From an uncultured Pluralibacter sp. (GTDB taxonomy: Bacteria; Pseudomonadota; Gammaproteobacteria; Enterobacterales; Enterobacteriaceae), in contig NZ_CAJYMB010000087.1 of assembly GCF_913775985.1 (NCBI RefSeq), positions 1 to 64,000 on the forward strand: a stretch of DNA of 64,000 nucleotides, given 5' to 3'. The notes under the pieces were generated by a model. The model did no database searches and was not told where the DNA came from. It worked only from the letters and a program-made list of their open reading frames with translations. Made by a program: the position numbers and the translations under genes. The stretch's first letter is position 1, and every line of letters begins with the position of its first letter. Positions 32,931 through 42,802 of the stretch are shown here, one piece after another.

Positions 32931-33006
32931 GTGGCTATAGCTCAGTTGGTAGAGCCCTGGATTGTGATTCCAGTTGTCGTGGGTTCGAGTCCCATTAGCC
33001 ACCCCA
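32931..33006 (+). tRNA. hisR: tRNA-His (anticodon GTG)
   Basis: A 76-nt cloverleaf starts GTGGCTA and ends TAGCCAC plus C and encoded CCA, so it includes the extra G at position -1 required by histidyl-tRNA synthetase. The anticodon loop TTGTGAT carries GTG. It lies 65 nt after tRNA-Arg. Confidence 0.97.
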
Positions 33007-33027
33007 TTATTTAGAGTTTTGTGATAT

Positions 33028-33114
33028 GCGAAGGTGGCGGAATTGGTAGACGCGCTAGCTTCAGGTGTTAGTGTCCTTACGGACGTGGGGGTTCAAGTCC
33101 CCCCCCTCGCACCA
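33028..33114 (+). tRNA. leuT: tRNA-Leu (anticodon CAG)
   Basis: An 87-nt class II tRNA with a long variable arm (TGTCCTTACGGACG) and encoded CCA. The anticodon loop TTCAGGT carries CAG. Third in the tRNA operon. Confidence 0.97.
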
Positions 33115-33157
33115 CAGCTCTGAACGAATTGAACTAAAAATTCAAAAAGCAGTATTT

Positions 33158-33234
33158 CGGCGAGTAGCGCAGCTTGGTAGCGCAACTGGTTTGGGACCAG
33201 TGGGTCGGAGGTTCGAATCCTCTCTCGCCGACCA
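33158..33234 (+). tRNA. proM: tRNA-Pro (anticodon TGG)
   Basis: A 77-nt cloverleaf starts CGGCGAG and ends CTCGCCG plus A and encoded CCA. The anticodon loop TTTGGGA carries TGG. Last of the cluster and followed by a terminator. Confidence 0.97.
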
Positions 33235-33240
33235 AATTTG

Positions 33241-33264
33241 AACCCCGCTTCGGCGGGGTTTTTT
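33241..33264 (+). terminator. tRNA operon terminator
   Basis: The stem AACCCCGC/GCGGGGTT with a TTCG loop is followed by six T, 6 nt after tRNA-Pro. Confidence 0.92.
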
Positions 33265-33398
33265 CTATTCTGAAATCAGCTGTCTGCACGCAAATATACT
33301 GCCTTGTCGCCATTCGACGACATCTCATTTAATCCTAAATCACTTTTGCCGCTGATTCTGCGGTGTCAGAGTTGCTCCGGCTATGCAATAATAGTGGC

Positions 33399-33600
33399 GT
33401 AGATGCTCATTCCATCTCTTATGTTCGCGAAAGCCTCATAAACTCCGGAATGATGCAGAGCCATTTGCGGTGCTTATCGTCCACTGAAAGATGTCGCTTC
33501 GGCCTCATCAAACCCCCTGGACACAACGTTGAGTGAAGCACCTTTTGTTGTCATACAGACCTGTTAACGCCTGCGCTGGTTTCAGCGCGGGCGTTTTTTT
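33399..33600 (+). ncRNA. glmZ: Small RNA GlmZ
   Basis: About 202 nt co-linear with E. coli GlmZ. It begins GTAGATGCTCATTCCATC and contains the conserved CATAAACTCCGGAATGA, AACGTTGAGTGAAGCACC and TTGTTGTCATACAGACCTG blocks. The last block is the Hfq-dependent glmS-pairing region next to the RNase E/RapZ cleavage site. It ends in a hairpin (AACGCCTGCGCTG...CAGCGCGGGCGTT) with seven T. An AATAAT -10 box sits at 33387-33392, 6 nt before the inferred start. Full-length GlmZ activates glmS translation. It lies between proM and hemY; E. coli has aslBA between glmZ and hemY, absent here. Confidence 0.92.
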
Positions 33601-33616
33601 ATGGGCGGGATTGACC

Positions 33617-33644
33617 GGTAAAAGAAAAGGGCCTTGCGGCCCTT
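33617..33644 (-). terminator. hemCDXY operon terminator
   Basis: A perfect 7-bp stem, AAGGGCC/GGCCCTT (33627-33644), has a 4-nt loop. Read on the minus strand it is followed by TTTTCTTTT. It starts within 5 nt of the hemY stop. Confidence 0.85.
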
Positions 33645-33648
33645 ATGT

Positions 33649-34845
33649 TCAGGAAGGCGGATTGTTTTGCAAGGTGAGCAGTAAACCGTCCCGGCGCATC
33701 GCTGCGGCCTCGGCAGGCTGGCGCAGCTTGTCCAGCGCATCGGCCAGCCACGCGTAGTCAAACGCATCAGGGCGCTGCTTCAGCGCGGCGCGGAAGGCTA
33801 CTGTCGCTTCGTGCCATTCGCCGTGCTTCATTAGAGACTGGCCCAGCGTGCTCCACAGCAGAGGACGATCCCCCACGCTTTTCAGCTGCTGGCGCAGCAC
33901 TTTCTCAAGCTGTTCCGGATTGCTGGTTTTCAGCCGCGGAATAGGCAGCAGCAGGCGATCGTCATACTGGCGCTTCAGGCCGTCAATAATGATCTGCTGC
34001 GCGGTCTCGTGGTCGTCACATTCAATCAGGTGATCGGCCATTGCCACCTGTAGCGCCACCTGATGGCGCGTTTTGCGGCTCTGATTCTTCCACCACGCGC
34101 CGAGCCCGTCGCTGCCGTGCTCTGCCCGCGCCTGATCCATTAAGCCAATCCACGCCTGCTGCTCAAGCGCGGCGCGGTGCTCTTCATCGGCGACGTTAGC
34201 TTTCGCCATTGAAGGCAGAATATCGAGCAGCGACGACCAGGCGCCGGTGCGGATATAGGCCTGCTCTGCCAGACGCAGCACTTCCGGATGGCGCGGAGCG
34301 ATCTCCAGCAGCCGGTCGACGCCGTGGCGCGCGGCATGATCTTCATTGCGGGCCAGCTGCAGGCGCACGCGGGTGATTTCAACCGGGATAAGATCGTTGC
34401 CCGCCATTTCGGCGGCGCGCTCCAGGTGCTGGTTCGCCCGTATTTCATCCCCGCGCTGCTGCGCGGCCTCGGCGGCCAGCAGATAGTTAACCACCGGCTG
34501 CTCGGCGTGATCGGCATTTTTCGACAGCAGCTTTTCTACCTGCTGATGATCCCCTTCTGCCAGCTTGAGCAGCGCCTGTTCAGTCTGCTTGCGGGCGCGG
34601 CGGCGCTTGCGGCCGGTAAACCAGCCCCGGGTGTGCGCCCCGGTGCGGAAAATGCGGCGCAGCAGCCACTCAATAGCAAACAGCACCACGAAAGTCAGGA
34701 TCAGGATAATGACCAGGCCGGTTACGCTGGTTTCGATATTGTAGTTATCGGTCTGGATCAGGACGTAGCCCTGATGTCCTGCCACCATCGGGCCGACGAC
34801 GATGCCGGCAATCAGCAGTGCAAAAAGCAAAAGAACTTTTAACAT
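33649..34845 (-). CDS. hemY: HemY, membrane TPR protein of the hem operon
   Basis: A 398-aa protein, equal in length to E. coli HemY. Two hydrophobic helices (about residues 3-23 and 42-62) anchor it, followed by a basic RKRRRARKQ stretch and a helical TPR region. Despite its name it is not the Bacillus protoporphyrinogen oxidase; it is thought to interact with haem-pathway enzymes. Last gene of hemCDXY, 3 nt after hemX. Confidence 0.94.
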   Translation of the reverse strand: MLKVLLLFALLIAGIVVGPMVAGHQGYVLIQTDNYNIETSVTGLVIILILTFVVLFAIEWLLRRIFRTGAHTRGWFTGRKRRRARKQTEQALLKLAEGDHQQVEKLLSKNADHAEQPVVNYLLAAEAAQQRGDEIRANQHLERAAEMAGNDLIPVEITRVRLQLARNEDHAARHGVDRLLEIAPRHPEVLRLAEQAYIRTGAWSSLLDILPSMAKANVADEEHRAALEQQAWIGLMDQARAEHGSDGLGAWWKNQSRKTRHQVALQVAMADHLIECDDHETAQQIIIDGLKRQYDDRLLLPIPRLKTSNPEQLEKVLRQQLKSVGDRPLLWSTLGQSLMKHGEWHEATVAFRAALKQRPDAFDYAWLADALDKLRQPAEAAAMRRDGLLLTLQNNPPS

Positions 34846-34848
34846 GAC

Positions 34849-36015
34849 TTATTCTCCCTGCGCTGCGGCAGCGGGAGCAGGCTCGGCCGCCGCCTGCGGA
34901 GCCGATGCTGGCTGGGCCATAAGATTACGCACCCGGGTTTGCATCAGCTTTTCCAGAATCGGCTGGCTCTGTAATGAATCCGGCACGTCCATATTAATGC
35001 TCTGCTGGCCGAGCTTATCCAGCTCGTCGAGGAAAGCTTTGGTAGTCGCATCGTCCGTATCATAGTAGGCGCGTACCCACGTAGAGACGTTGTCCAGCGC
35101 CTGCTTGTAAGTCTCTTCCTGGTGGCGCGGCACGGCCTGGGCGGCAACCAGCAGGCGGGATCGGATGTTCTCACGCAGGTAGACATCCTGATTCGGCGCC
35201 AGCAGCGGCACGGCGGTTTCATCCCGGCGGCGAACGGTAATAAAGTTGTCCATGAAATTCTGCCAGCTCTTTTGCAGATTGATGCGCCATTCGTTCAGCG
35301 AGCTGGAGAGTTCGCTGCCGTCGCTGTCCATCGGCATATCGTCGTCGTTATTGTCTGCCAGGCGCAGATTATCTATCTGGTTGGAGAGCTGATTCACCTT
35401 CAGGATAATGCCGTCGTAATCCACCTGCGCAATGCCTGAAAGGGTAGAAATATCGTTGGTGATCGCGCGGCGGGCGCCAATCAGGCTCGGATCGTTCATA
35501 TCCGCCAGGCTGGCGTCGGCGCTTTTCAGCAGCGCGGCGGCAGTGGTGACATCCTGATCGCTCCACAGCTTGCGGCCGGCCAGCTTGACCAGGAAATCTG
35601 CCTGCGCGAGCAGCCAGGTTTTCGCATCGCTGCCGGAAATGGTGGCGACTTTTTGCTGCAGCTCATCCAGCTTTTTCGCCATCGTATCTTCGCGGCTTTT
35701 TGCCTCATCCAGCTGCGTGGACTGCTGCTTGATCACCGACTCCAGCTCGCTTTTTTGCGTATCCTGCGCTTTTTGCAGCGCCGCAACCTGGCTGACCAGC
35801 TCGTCGCGGGAGGCGGTTTGCGAGATGTTCTGCTTCTTCATTAAACCGTACATGCCGGCACCCGCCGCCAGCGCAATGGCGATAGCTACCACGCTCAGCG
35901 TCAGGCTGGTTTTATTGCCGCCATTCTTCTTTTCGGCTGTGTGAGACACTGGCGCGTTGTCCGCGGCCTCCCTGGTCTCTTCAACCACGGCGGAGTTCTC
36001 TTTTTGTTCCGTCAT
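34849..36015 (-). CDS. hemX: HemX, uroporphyrinogen-III C-methyltransferase-like membrane protein
   Basis: A 388-aa protein (E. coli 393 aa) with an acidic cytoplasmic N-terminus, one membrane helix at about 38-60, a coiled-coil segment (about 70-125) and a periplasmic domain, ending in an Ala/Pro-rich low-complexity tail. It was named for supposed SAM methyltransferase activity, but no Rossmann methyltransferase motif is visible, and an assembly or regulatory role with HemY is more likely. Third gene of the operon, 21 nt after hemD. Confidence 0.93.
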   Translation of the reverse strand: MTEQKENSAVVEETREAADNAPVSHTAEKKNGGNKTSLTLSVVAIAIALAAGAGMYGLMKKQNISQTASRDELVSQVAALQKAQDTQKSELESVIKQQSTQLDEAKSREDTMAKKLDELQQKVATISGSDAKTWLLAQADFLVKLAGRKLWSDQDVTTAAALLKSADASLADMNDPSLIGARRAITNDISTLSGIAQVDYDGIILKVNQLSNQIDNLRLADNNDDDMPMDSDGSELSSSLNEWRINLQKSWQNFMDNFITVRRRDETAVPLLAPNQDVYLRENIRSRLLVAAQAVPRHQEETYKQALDNVSTWVRAYYDTDDATTKAFLDELDKLGQQSINMDVPDSLQSQPILEKLMQTRVRNLMAQPASAPQAAAEPAPAAAAQGE

Positions 36016-36036
36016 TATGGCTTCCAGTTGTGAGAG

Positions 36037-36777
36037 TTATTGTAAAGCACGCAGCAGCGCGTCATTGTCAGCGCCATCGGCTACCCTGATATTCCGCCAG
36101 CCCAGCTCCCGGGCCAGTATTGCAAGACGCTCGCTTACCACCAGCAGCTCACAGGTTAACAACCAGCTTTCGCGATACCATTCGGGCGTCAGCGACCAAA
36201 GCCGGTGCAACATTTCACCGCTGGTAACAACCAGCATCGTCACGCCGCGGCGCTGCCAGCGCATCGCCTCTTCAGCGCCGTCGTAATGACGGTCGCAGCG
36301 TTGATAACATTCACAAAACGCCACCGAGGCGCCGCGCTGTCGGAGTGTTTCTCCCAGCAGCTCCCGCCCGCCGTTACCGCGCAGGATGAGCGCTTTCTTA
36401 CCGGCAACATTTTGTAATTCAGGTAATTGTAGCAACACTTCGCTAATCTCCCTGTCGAGAGGGTAGCGAACCGCCATTCCGCTGGCGGTATGCAGTGCCA
36501 GCGCCGTGGCTCTGCCAATGGAGAAATAACCGGGCGACGCAGGCCAGCCCAGCTTCTGCTGTATTAGCTGGCCCTGCGCGAAGTCTACCGCGTGGCGAGA
36601 GAGGGCGAACAGCATATCGCCGCTGCCAAGAGATGCCAGTCCGGCGCCAAGCTGCGCCAGATCGCGTCCGGGTGCGAATTCAATTAACGGAAAGCTCCAG
36701 GCCTCTCGCCCCAGCGCGCGCAGGCGGCTGACTAATTCCTCCCCCTGCGGAGAAGGGCGAGTGACCAGGATGCTCAT
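36037..36777 (-). CDS. hemD: Uroporphyrinogen-III synthase HemD
   Basis: A 246-aa two-lobed enzyme, equal in length to E. coli HemD, that closes and inverts ring D of hydroxymethylbilane to give uroporphyrinogen III. Sequence conservation in this family is low; the opening [15 protein letters not shown] and the motif VTSGEML near residue 170 support the call. Its start overlaps the hemC stop by 4 nt, coupling two consecutive enzymes. Confidence 0.95.
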   Translation of the reverse strand: MSILVTRPSPQGEELVSRLRALGREAWSFPLIEFAPGRDLAQLGAGLASLGSGDMLFALSRHAVDFAQGQLIQQKLGWPASPGYFSIGRATALALHTASGMAVRYPLDREISEVLLQLPELQNVAGKKALILRGNGGRELLGETLRQRGASVAFCECYQRCDRHYDGAEEAMRWQRRGVTMLVVTSGEMLHRLWSLTPEWYRESWLLTCELLVVSERLAILARELGWRNIRVADGADNDALLRALQ

Positions 36778-37715
36778 GCCGGACCCTCTCCCTGATAAAC
36801 GTCCGCCAGAATTTCGCGCGCGCCGCTGTTCAGTAGCTCTTCTGCCAGCGAGACGCCCAGCGCGGCGGCATCTTCAGCCGGGCCGCGGCGTTCGCCGCGC
36901 ACCATCGTTTTACCGTCGGGCGAGCCGACCAGCGCGCGCAGCCAGATATCGCCGTCAACCAGCTCGGCATAGCTGCCGATAGGCACCTGGCAGCCGCCTT
37001 CCAGCCGGGTATTCATCGCCCGCTCCGCGGTGACGCGAATGGCGGTTTGTGGATGATTGAGCGGCGCCAGCAGCGCCAGAGTGCGCTCATCGTCAAGACG
37101 GCACTCGATGCCCACCGCACCCTGACCCACCGCGGGCAGAGACTGCTCTGCGGAGAGCGGCTGGCGGATGCGCGATTCGAGGCCCAGACGCTGTAGGCCC
37201 GCCACCGCGAGGATAATGGCGTCGTACTCACCGGCGTCCAGCTTGCTCAACCGGGTGCCGACGTTGCCGCGCAGGGAGCGGATAATCAGATCGGGCCTGC
37301 TGGCCGCGAGCTGGCACTGGCGGCGCAGGCTGGAGGTGCCCACCACGCTGCCGTGCGGCAGCGCAGCGATATTTTCATAGCGGTTTGAGACAAAGGCATC
37401 GCGAGGATCGCCCCGCTCGCAGATAACGGAAAGGCCGAGCCCGTCGGGAAATTCAACCGGAACATCCTTCATGGAATGCACGGCAATGTCGGCGCGATCT
37501 TCAAGCAGCGCCAGCTCAAGCTCTTTAACGAACAGGCCTTTACCGCCGACTTTTGCCAGCGGCGTATCAAGAATAACGTCGCCACGCGTAACCATCGGCA
37601 CCAGCTCGACGCGTAGCTGGGGATGGTGCGCTTCCAGGCGCTCTTTAACGTAATGTGCCTGCCAGAGTGCAAGGGGACTTTGGCGCGTGGCAATCCTTAA
37701 AACTTTGTCTAACAT
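36774..37715 (-). CDS. hemC: Porphobilinogen deaminase HemC
   Basis: A 313-aa hydroxymethylbilane synthase. The dipyrromethane cofactor cysteine is C242 ([10 protein letters not shown]), the catalytic aspartate is D84 (HSMKDVP), and substrate-binding arginines lie in [10 protein letters not shown] (about 127-136). I start at [10 protein letters not shown] as in E. coli; an alternative ATG 21 nt upstream (37734-37736) has a better-looking GAAGGG before it, so a 320-aa form is possible. First gene of hemCDXY, divergent from cyaA. Confidence 0.95.
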   Translation of the reverse strand: MLDKVLRIATRQSPLALWQAHYVKERLEAHHPQLRVELVPMVTRGDVILDTPLAKVGGKGLFVKELELALLEDRADIAVHSMKDVPVEFPDGLGLSVICERGDPRDAFVSNRYENIAALPHGSVVGTSSLRRQCQLAASRPDLIIRSLRGNVGTRLSKLDAGEYDAIILAVAGLQRLGLESRIRQPLSAEQSLPAVGQGAVGIECRLDDERTLALLAPLNHPQTAIRVTAERAMNTRLEGGCQVPIGSYAELVDGDIWLRALVGSPDGKTMVRGERRGPAEDAAALGVSLAEELLNSGAREILADVYQGEGPA

Positions 37716-38055
37716 GCTTGTTACCGTATTTGTCATCTACCCTTCATCCTAACATTGTTGCTATAAGGATGTTAGTTTTCGCATTTTTCCGAAATCGGCA
37801 TTTACCGTAGCGAAAAATGTGCTACAAAATGTAGGCCCTTTAATCAGTGCTAGACTGGTATGTAGTGCATCTTTCTTTACGGTCAAATTGTAAGGTGTTA
37901 AATTGATCACGTTTTAAACCGTTTGTTGCTCCTCGTCAGCGAAGCTATCGGTAACATCCGGAAGCGGTTCTCGTTAAAATCCAAAAAATCTTGCCTCCGA
38001 AAGCGTATAACTCATCTCTCCGGAATCGCAGGGTTCGAACATCAGGCGATATGTC
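37716..38055. promoter_or_regulatory. hemC-cyaA divergent control region with CRP site
   Basis: This 340-bp spacer separates the divergent genes. A CRP site core TGTTA-AATTGA-TCACG lies at 37896-37911 (22-bp site 37893-37914), nearly identical to the E. coli cyaA P2 site through which cAMP-CRP represses cyaA. The hemC promoter must lie on the other strand but I cannot place it. A short ATG frame (38051) overlaps the cyaA TTG and is probably not translated. Confidence 0.8.
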
Positions 38056-40602
38056 TTGTACCTCTATATTGAGACACTAAAACAGAGACTGGATGCCATT
38101 AATCAACTGCGCGTGGATCGTGCGCTAGCAGCCATGGGGCCCGCTTTTCAGCAGGTCTACAGTCTTCTGCCGACATTATTACATTATCATCACCCGCTGA
38201 TGCCGGGTTACCTTGAAGGTAACGTTCCCAAAGGCATCTGCCTCTACACGCCTGATGAAACCCAACGCCACTACTTAGACGAGCTGGAGCTGCATCGCGG
38301 TATGCCGCCGCAGGAATCGGCGGTGGGTGAACTGCCAATCACCGGCATCTATTCAATGGGCAGCACCTCGTCCGTGGGGCAGAGCTGCTCTTCCGATCTG
38401 GACATCTGGGTCTGCCACCAGGCGTGGCTCGATAATGAAGAGCGCCAGCTGCTGCAGCGTAAGTGTAGCCTGCTTGAGAGCTGGGCCGCGTCGCTGGGCG
38501 TGGAAGTCAGCTTTTTCCTGATCGATGAAAACCGTTTTCGCCTGAACGCCAGCGGCAGCCTGGGCGGCGAGGACTGCGGCTCGACGCAACATATTTTACT
38601 GCTGGATGAGTTTTACCGCACCGCCGTCAGGCTGGCGGGCAAGCGCATTCTGTGGAACATGGTGCCCTCTGACGAAGAAGAGCACTACGACGATTACGTG
38701 ATGACGCTGTACGCCCAGGGCGTGCTGACGCCGAACGAGTGGCTGGATCTCGGCGGATTGAGTTCGCTCTCTGCCGAAGAGTATTTTGGCGCCAGCCTGT
38801 GGCAGCTGTACAAGAGCATCGACTCGCCCTACAAGGCGGTGCTGAAAACCCTGCTGCTGGAAGCCTATTCCTGGGAATATCCCAATACCCGCCTGCTGGC
38901 GAAAGATATTAAGCAGCGCCTGCACGATGGCGAAATCGTTTCGTTCGGTCTCGATCCGTACTGCATGATGCTGGAGCGCGTCACCGAATATCTGCAGGCC
39001 ATTGACGACCAGACCCGGCTGGATCTGGTGCGCCGATGTTTCTATCTCAAAGTGTGCGAGAAGCTCAGCCGCGAGCGCGCCTGCGTCGGCTGGCGTCGCG
39101 AGGTATTGAGCCAGCTGGTGAAAGCCTGGGGCTGGAGTGAAGAACGCCTGACGATGCTCGATAATCGGGCTAACTGGAAAATCGATCAGGTGCGCGAAGC
39201 GCACAACGAGCTGCTCGATGCGATGATGCAGACTTACCGCAATCTCATTCGTTTCGCCCGCCGCAACAACCTCAGCGTTTCCGCCAGTCCGCAGGACATC
39301 GGCGTGCTGACCCGCAAGCTGTATGCCGCCTTTGAAGCACTTCCCGGCAAGGTGACGCTGGTTAACCCGCAGATATCGCCGGATCTCTCCGAGCCGAATC
39401 TGACCTTTATCTACGTGCCGCCCGGCCGCGCTAACCGCTCCGGCTGGTATCTGTACAATCGCGCGCCGAACATGGAGTCGATCGTCAGCCACCAGCCGCT
39501 GGAATATAACCGCTACCTGAACAAGCTGGTGGCCTGGGCGTGGTTTAACGGCCTGCTGACGTCCCGCACCCGGCTGTTTATCAAGGGCAACGGGATTGTC
39601 GATCTGGCCAAGCTGCAGGAGATGGTGGCTGACGTATCGCATCACTTCCCGCTGCGGCTTCCGGCCCCAACGCCGAAAGCGCTGTACAGCCCGTGCGAAA
39701 TCCGCCACCTGGCGATCATTGTTAACCTTGAATACGATCCCACCGCGGCGTTCCGCAACCAGGTGGTGCATTTCGATTTTCGCAAGCTGGACGTTTTCAG
39801 CTTCGGCGAAGAGCAAAGCTGCCTTATCGGCAGCGTCGATCTGCTGTACCGCAACTCGTGGAATGAAGTGCGTACTCTGCACTTTAACGGCGAGCAGGCA
39901 ATGATTGAGGCGTTGAAAACCATTCTGGGCAAAATGCATCAGGACGCCGCGCCGCCGGACAGCGTCGAGGTGTTCTGCTACAGCCAGCACCTGCGCGGCC
40001 TGATCCGCACCCGGGTTCAGCAGCTGGTTTCCGAGTGCATCGAGCTGCGTCTTTCAACTACCCGCCACGAAACCGGACGCTTCAAGGCGCTGCGCGTCGC
40101 CGGGCAGACCTGGGGCCTGTTCTTTGAACGCCTGAACGTGTCCGTGCAGAAGCTGGAAAACGCCATTGAGTTTTACGGCGCTATTTCCCACAACAAGCTG
40201 CACGGCCTGTCGGTACAGGTGGGGAGCAATCATGTGAAGCTGCCGGCGGTGGTGGATGGTTTTGCCAGCGAAGGGATTATTCAGTTCTTCTTCGAAGATA
40301 CCAGCAATGATAACGGCTTTAACATCTATATCCTCGATGAGAGCAACCGCGCCGAGGTTTATCATCACTGCGAGGGCAGTAAAGAGGAGCTGGTGCGCGA
40401 CGTAAGCCGCTTCTACTCCTCGTCGCATGACCGCTTTACCTACGGCTCAAGCTTTATAAACTTCAACCTGCCGCAGTTCTATCAGATAGTGCAGGTGGAT
40501 AACCGCGAGCAGGTGATCCCGTTCCGTACGCAGAATATTGCTGCCGCGGCGCCGGCTAACCAGGATTCTCCGACACCGCTGCTCAAGCAATACTTCTCGT
40601 GA
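38056..40602 (+). CDS. cyaA: Class I adenylate cyclase CyaA
   Basis: An 848-aa enzyme, exactly the E. coli length. The N-terminal catalytic domain has the nucleotidyltransferase pattern [17 protein letters not shown] (G102-S103, D114, D116). The C-terminal half receives glucose-PTS (EIIA-Glc) control. Initiation is at TTG (38056-38058), the inefficient start also used in E. coli that limits cyclase levels. A CRP site upstream provides feedback. The stop abuts the convergent cyaY stop without a gap (TGATCA). Confidence 0.97.
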   Translation: MYLYIETLKQRLDAINQLRVDRALAAMGPAFQQVYSLLPTLLHYHHPLMPGYLEGNVPKGICLYTPDETQRHYLDELELHRGMPPQESAVGELPITGIYSMGSTSSVGQSCSSDLDIWVCHQAWLDNEERQLLQRKCSLLESWAASLGVEVSFFLIDENRFRLNASGSLGGEDCGSTQHILLLDEFYRTAVRLAGKRILWNMVPSDEEEHYDDYVMTLYAQGVLTPNEWLDLGGLSSLSAEEYFGASLWQLYKSIDSPYKAVLKTLLLEAYSWEYPNTRLLAKDIKQRLHDGEIVSFGLDPYCMMLERVTEYLQAIDDQTRLDLVRRCFYLKVCEKLSRERACVGWRREVLSQLVKAWGWSEERLTMLDNRANWKIDQVREAHNELLDAMMQTYRNLIRFARRNNLSVSASPQDIGVLTRKLYAAFEALPGKVTLVNPQISPDLSEPNLTFIYVPPGRANRSGWYLYNRAPNMESIVSHQPLEYNRYLNKLVAWAWFNGLLTSRTRLFIKGNGIVDLAKLQEMVADVSHHFPLRLPAPTPKALYSPCEIRHLAIIVNLEYDPTAAFRNQVVHFDFRKLDVFSFGEEQSCLIGSVDLLYRNSWNEVRTLHFNGEQAMIEALKTILGKMHQDAAPPDSVEVFCYSQHLRGLIRTRVQQLVSECIELRLSTTRHETGRFKALRVAGQTWGLFFERLNVSVQKLENAIEFYGAISHNKLHGLSVQVGSNHVKLPAVVDGFASEGIIQFFFEDTSNDNGFNIYILDESNRAEVYHHCEGSKEELVRDVSRFYSSSHDRFTYGSSFINFNLPQFYQIVQVDNREQVIPFRTQNIAAAAPANQDSPTPLLKQYFS

Positions 40603-40923
40603 TCAGCGAAACGCGATAGCCTCGCCGGCCTGCTGCGAGGCGGCCTCTCCCAGCAAGTCCCAGAAAGCCTGGCCGCTGCGATCGCACACCCACTCGCCCT
40701 CGACGAGATCAAAATGGTAGCCGCCCTGGCGGGTGGCGAGCCACACCTGATGCAGCGGCTCCTGACGGTTAATAATGATCTTGCTGCCGTTGTCAAAACT
40801 CAGGGTCAGCACGCTGCCGTTAATCTCGCAGTCGATATCGCCTTCCCCGTCCCAGCTGTCGATACGCTCTTCAATGGTGAGCCACAGGGCGTCGGCGAGG
40901 CGATGAAATTCACTGTCGTTCAT
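40603..40923 (-). CDS. cyaY: Bacterial frataxin CyaY
   Basis: A 106-aa frataxin homologue, equal in length to E. coli CyaY, with an acidic first helix (residues about 1-35, many Asp/Glu) that binds iron, and a beta sheet containing [13 protein letters not shown] and GGYHFD. It modulates IscS-dependent iron-sulfur assembly. It is convergent with cyaA and divergent from lptM. Confidence 0.96.
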   Translation of the reverse strand: MNDSEFHRLADALWLTIEERIDSWDGEGDIDCEINGSVLTLSFDNGSKIIINRQEPLHQVWLATRQGGYHFDLVEGEWVCDRSGQAFWDLLGEAASQQAGEAIAFR

Positions 40924-41033
40924 TTTTGTTTCCCATTATTGCGTGATGGCGACAGTATATCGCTAAACGCTTGCTTTTACGTCTTCTCCTGCGATGATAG
41001 AAGGCAGAAAGCATCCACTACAGGCACTTTAGA

Positions 41034-41237
41034 ATGAAGAACATTTTTCGACCGCTGGTACTGTTAACCGCTCTACTGACGCTGGCAGGCTGCGGCCTGA
41101 AAGGCCCTCTCTATTTCCCGCCTGCGGACAAAAATGCGCCGCCGCCAACCAAGCCGGTTAAAAATGATATTGAAAGCGATTCCCCAATCCGCAACGACCG
41201 AGGCGATGGCGATGGTCCTTCACAGGTTAACTATTAA
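41034..41237 (+). CDS. lptM: LPS-assembly lipoprotein LptM (YifL)
   Basis: A 67-aa lipoprotein, the same length as E. coli YifL/LptM. A signal peptide ends in the lipobox LAGC (17-20), so C20 would be lipidated. The invariant segment GLKGPLYFPPADK follows, then a Pro/Asp-rich tail ending SQVNY. In E. coli, LptM binds the outer-membrane LPS translocon LptDE and promotes its oxidative maturation. It is 36 nt upstream of dapF. Confidence 0.94.
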   Translation: MKNIFRPLVLLTALLTLAGCGLKGPLYFPPADKNAPPPTKPVKNDIESDSPIRNDRGDGDGPSQVNY

Positions 41238-41273
41238 CGGACCCATTCTGAATCCGCACGACTGGAGCAAAAA

Positions 41274-42098
41274 ATGCAGTTCTCTAAAATGCACGGCCTT
41301 GGCAACGATTTCATGGTCGTCGATGCGGTAACGCAGAATGTGTTCTTTTCTCCGGAGCTAATTCGCCGCCTGGCCGACAGGCATCACGGCGTGGGATTCG
41401 ATCAGCTGCTGGTGGTCGAGCCGCCCTACGATCCGGATCTCGATTTCCACTACCGTATCTTCAATGCCGACGGCAGTGAAGTGAACCAGTGCGGCAACGG
41501 CGCGCGCTGCTTCGCGCGCTTTGTGCGCCTGAAGGGCCTGACCAATAAGCGCGACATCCGCGTCAGCACCGCTAACGGCCGGATGTCTCTCAGCGTGACC
41601 GATAACGATCTGGTTCGCGTCAACATGGGTGAGCCCAATTTTGAGCCGTCCCAGGTGCCTTTTCGCGCCAACAAAGCGGAAAAGACCTATATCATGCGTG
41701 CCTCGGAGCAGACAGTCTTGTGCGGCGTTGTCTCGATGGGCAACCCTCACTGCGTGGTGCAGGTTGATGATGTTGAAACCGCCGCGGTTGAAACATTAGG
41801 CCCCGTTCTGGAAAGCCACGAGCGTTTCCCCGAGCGCGCCAATATTGGCTTTATGCAGGTGGTCAAACAGGATCACATTCGCCTGCGCGTTTACGAGCGC
41901 GGCGCGGGTGAAACCCAGGCCTGCGGCAGCGGCGCTTGCGCGGCGGTTGCCGTTGGCATTCAGCAGGGCCTGCTGACCGAAGAGGTGCGCGTGGAGTTAC
42001 CGGGCGGTCGCCTTGATATCGCCTGGAAAGGTCCGGGCCAGCCGCTGTTTATGACCGGCCCGGCGGCACACGTCTACGACGGATTTATTCACTTATGA
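41274..42098 (+). CDS. dapF: Diaminopimelate epimerase DapF
   Basis: A 274-aa cofactor-independent epimerase converting LL- to meso-diaminopimelate for peptidoglycan and lysine. Both catalytic cysteines are present: C73 (NQCGNGARC) and C217 ([10 protein letters not shown]). The stop overlaps yigA by 4 nt, beginning the tightly packed dapF-yigA-xerC-yigB series. Confidence 0.97.
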   Translation: MQFSKMHGLGNDFMVVDAVTQNVFFSPELIRRLADRHHGVGFDQLLVVEPPYDPDLDFHYRIFNADGSEVNQCGNGARCFARFVRLKGLTNKRDIRVSTANGRMSLSVTDNDLVRVNMGEPNFEPSQVPFRANKAEKTYIMRASEQTVLCGVVSMGNPHCVVQVDDVETAAVETLGPVLESHERFPERANIGFMQVVKQDHIRLRVYERGAGETQACGSGACAAVAVGIQQGLLTEEVRVELPGGRLDIAWKGPGQPLFMTGPAAHVYDGFIHL

Positions 42099-42802
42099 AA
42101 CAGACAGGGGAAGAGCTGCAGAGCGAGGCCGCCGTGCTTGACGATCGCACGGTGGTGGAGTACCTGCAGCAACATCCTGAATTCTTCATCCGCAATGCCG
42201 CCATTGTCGAACAGATGCGCATTCCCCATCCGGTACGCGGCAGCGTATCGCTGGTCGAGTGGCACATGGCCAGGGCGCGAAAGCAGATTAACGTACTGGA
42301 AGAGAACATCTCCCTGCTGGTGGAGCAGGCCAGCGCTAACGAGAGCCTGTTCTACCGCCTGCTGCAGCTGCAAACTCGGCTGGCGGCAGCGGACAGCCTG
42401 GACGACATGCTCAAGCGCTTCCATCGCTGGGCGCGTGATTTAGGCCTGGCGGGGGCGACGGTACGCCTGTTTGCCGACCGCTGGCGCATCGGCGCACCGT
42501 CGAAGTTCACCCAGCTGGCTCTGTCGCGACAGGCTTTTGAACCGATACGTATTCAGCGCCTCGGCCAGCAGCGCCACTACCTCGGCTCGCTGAACGGCCC
42601 CGAACTGCTGGTGGTGATGCCAGAGGCGAAAGCTATCGGCTCGGTGGCGATGTCGATGCTCGGCAGCGACGAAGATCTGGGGGTTGTGCTGTTCAGCAGC
42701 CGCGACGTGCAACACTATCAGGCGGGACAGGGCACACACCTGCTCGATGAGATTGCTCTGCTGCTGCCCGGCCTGCTGGAACGCTGGGTCGAGCGCATAT
42801 GA
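42095..42802 (+). CDS. yigA: DUF484 family protein YigA
   Basis: A 235-aa GAF-like DUF484 protein, co-linear with E. coli YigA (235 aa). An N-terminal helical segment contains [12 protein letters not shown], then a coiled stretch (about 55-90) and a GAF-type domain. Its biochemical role is unknown. It overlaps dapF and xerC by 4 nt each and is conserved beside xerC, so a link to XerC is possible but unproven. Confidence 0.92.
   Translation: MKQTGEELQSEAAVLDDRTVVEYLQQHPEFFIRNAAIVEQMRIPHPVRGSVSLVEWHMARARKQINVLEENISLLVEQASANESLFYRLLQLQTRLAAADSLDDMLKRFHRWARDLGLAGATVRLFADRWRIGAPSKFTQLALSRQAFEPIRIQRLGQQRHYLGSLNGPELLVVMPEAKAIGSVAMSMLGSDEDLGVVLFSSRDVQHYQAGQGTHLLDEIALLLPGLLERWVERI

Noticed and set aside
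33134-33328. A 64-codon minus-strand frame covering tRNA-Pro
   Set aside because: It is antisense to tRNA-Pro, and its peptide is the well-known artefact produced by reading that tRNA backwards.
33362-33375. GG-N10-GC motif resembling a sigma-54 promoter ahead of glmZ
   Set aside because: Its predicted start (about 33387) is 12 nt upstream of the conserved GlmZ 5' end, and a good sigma-70 -10 box sits at the right distance instead.
38596-39990. A 464-codon minus-strand frame
   Set aside because: Antisense to cyaA; the cyaA reading is full length and conserved.
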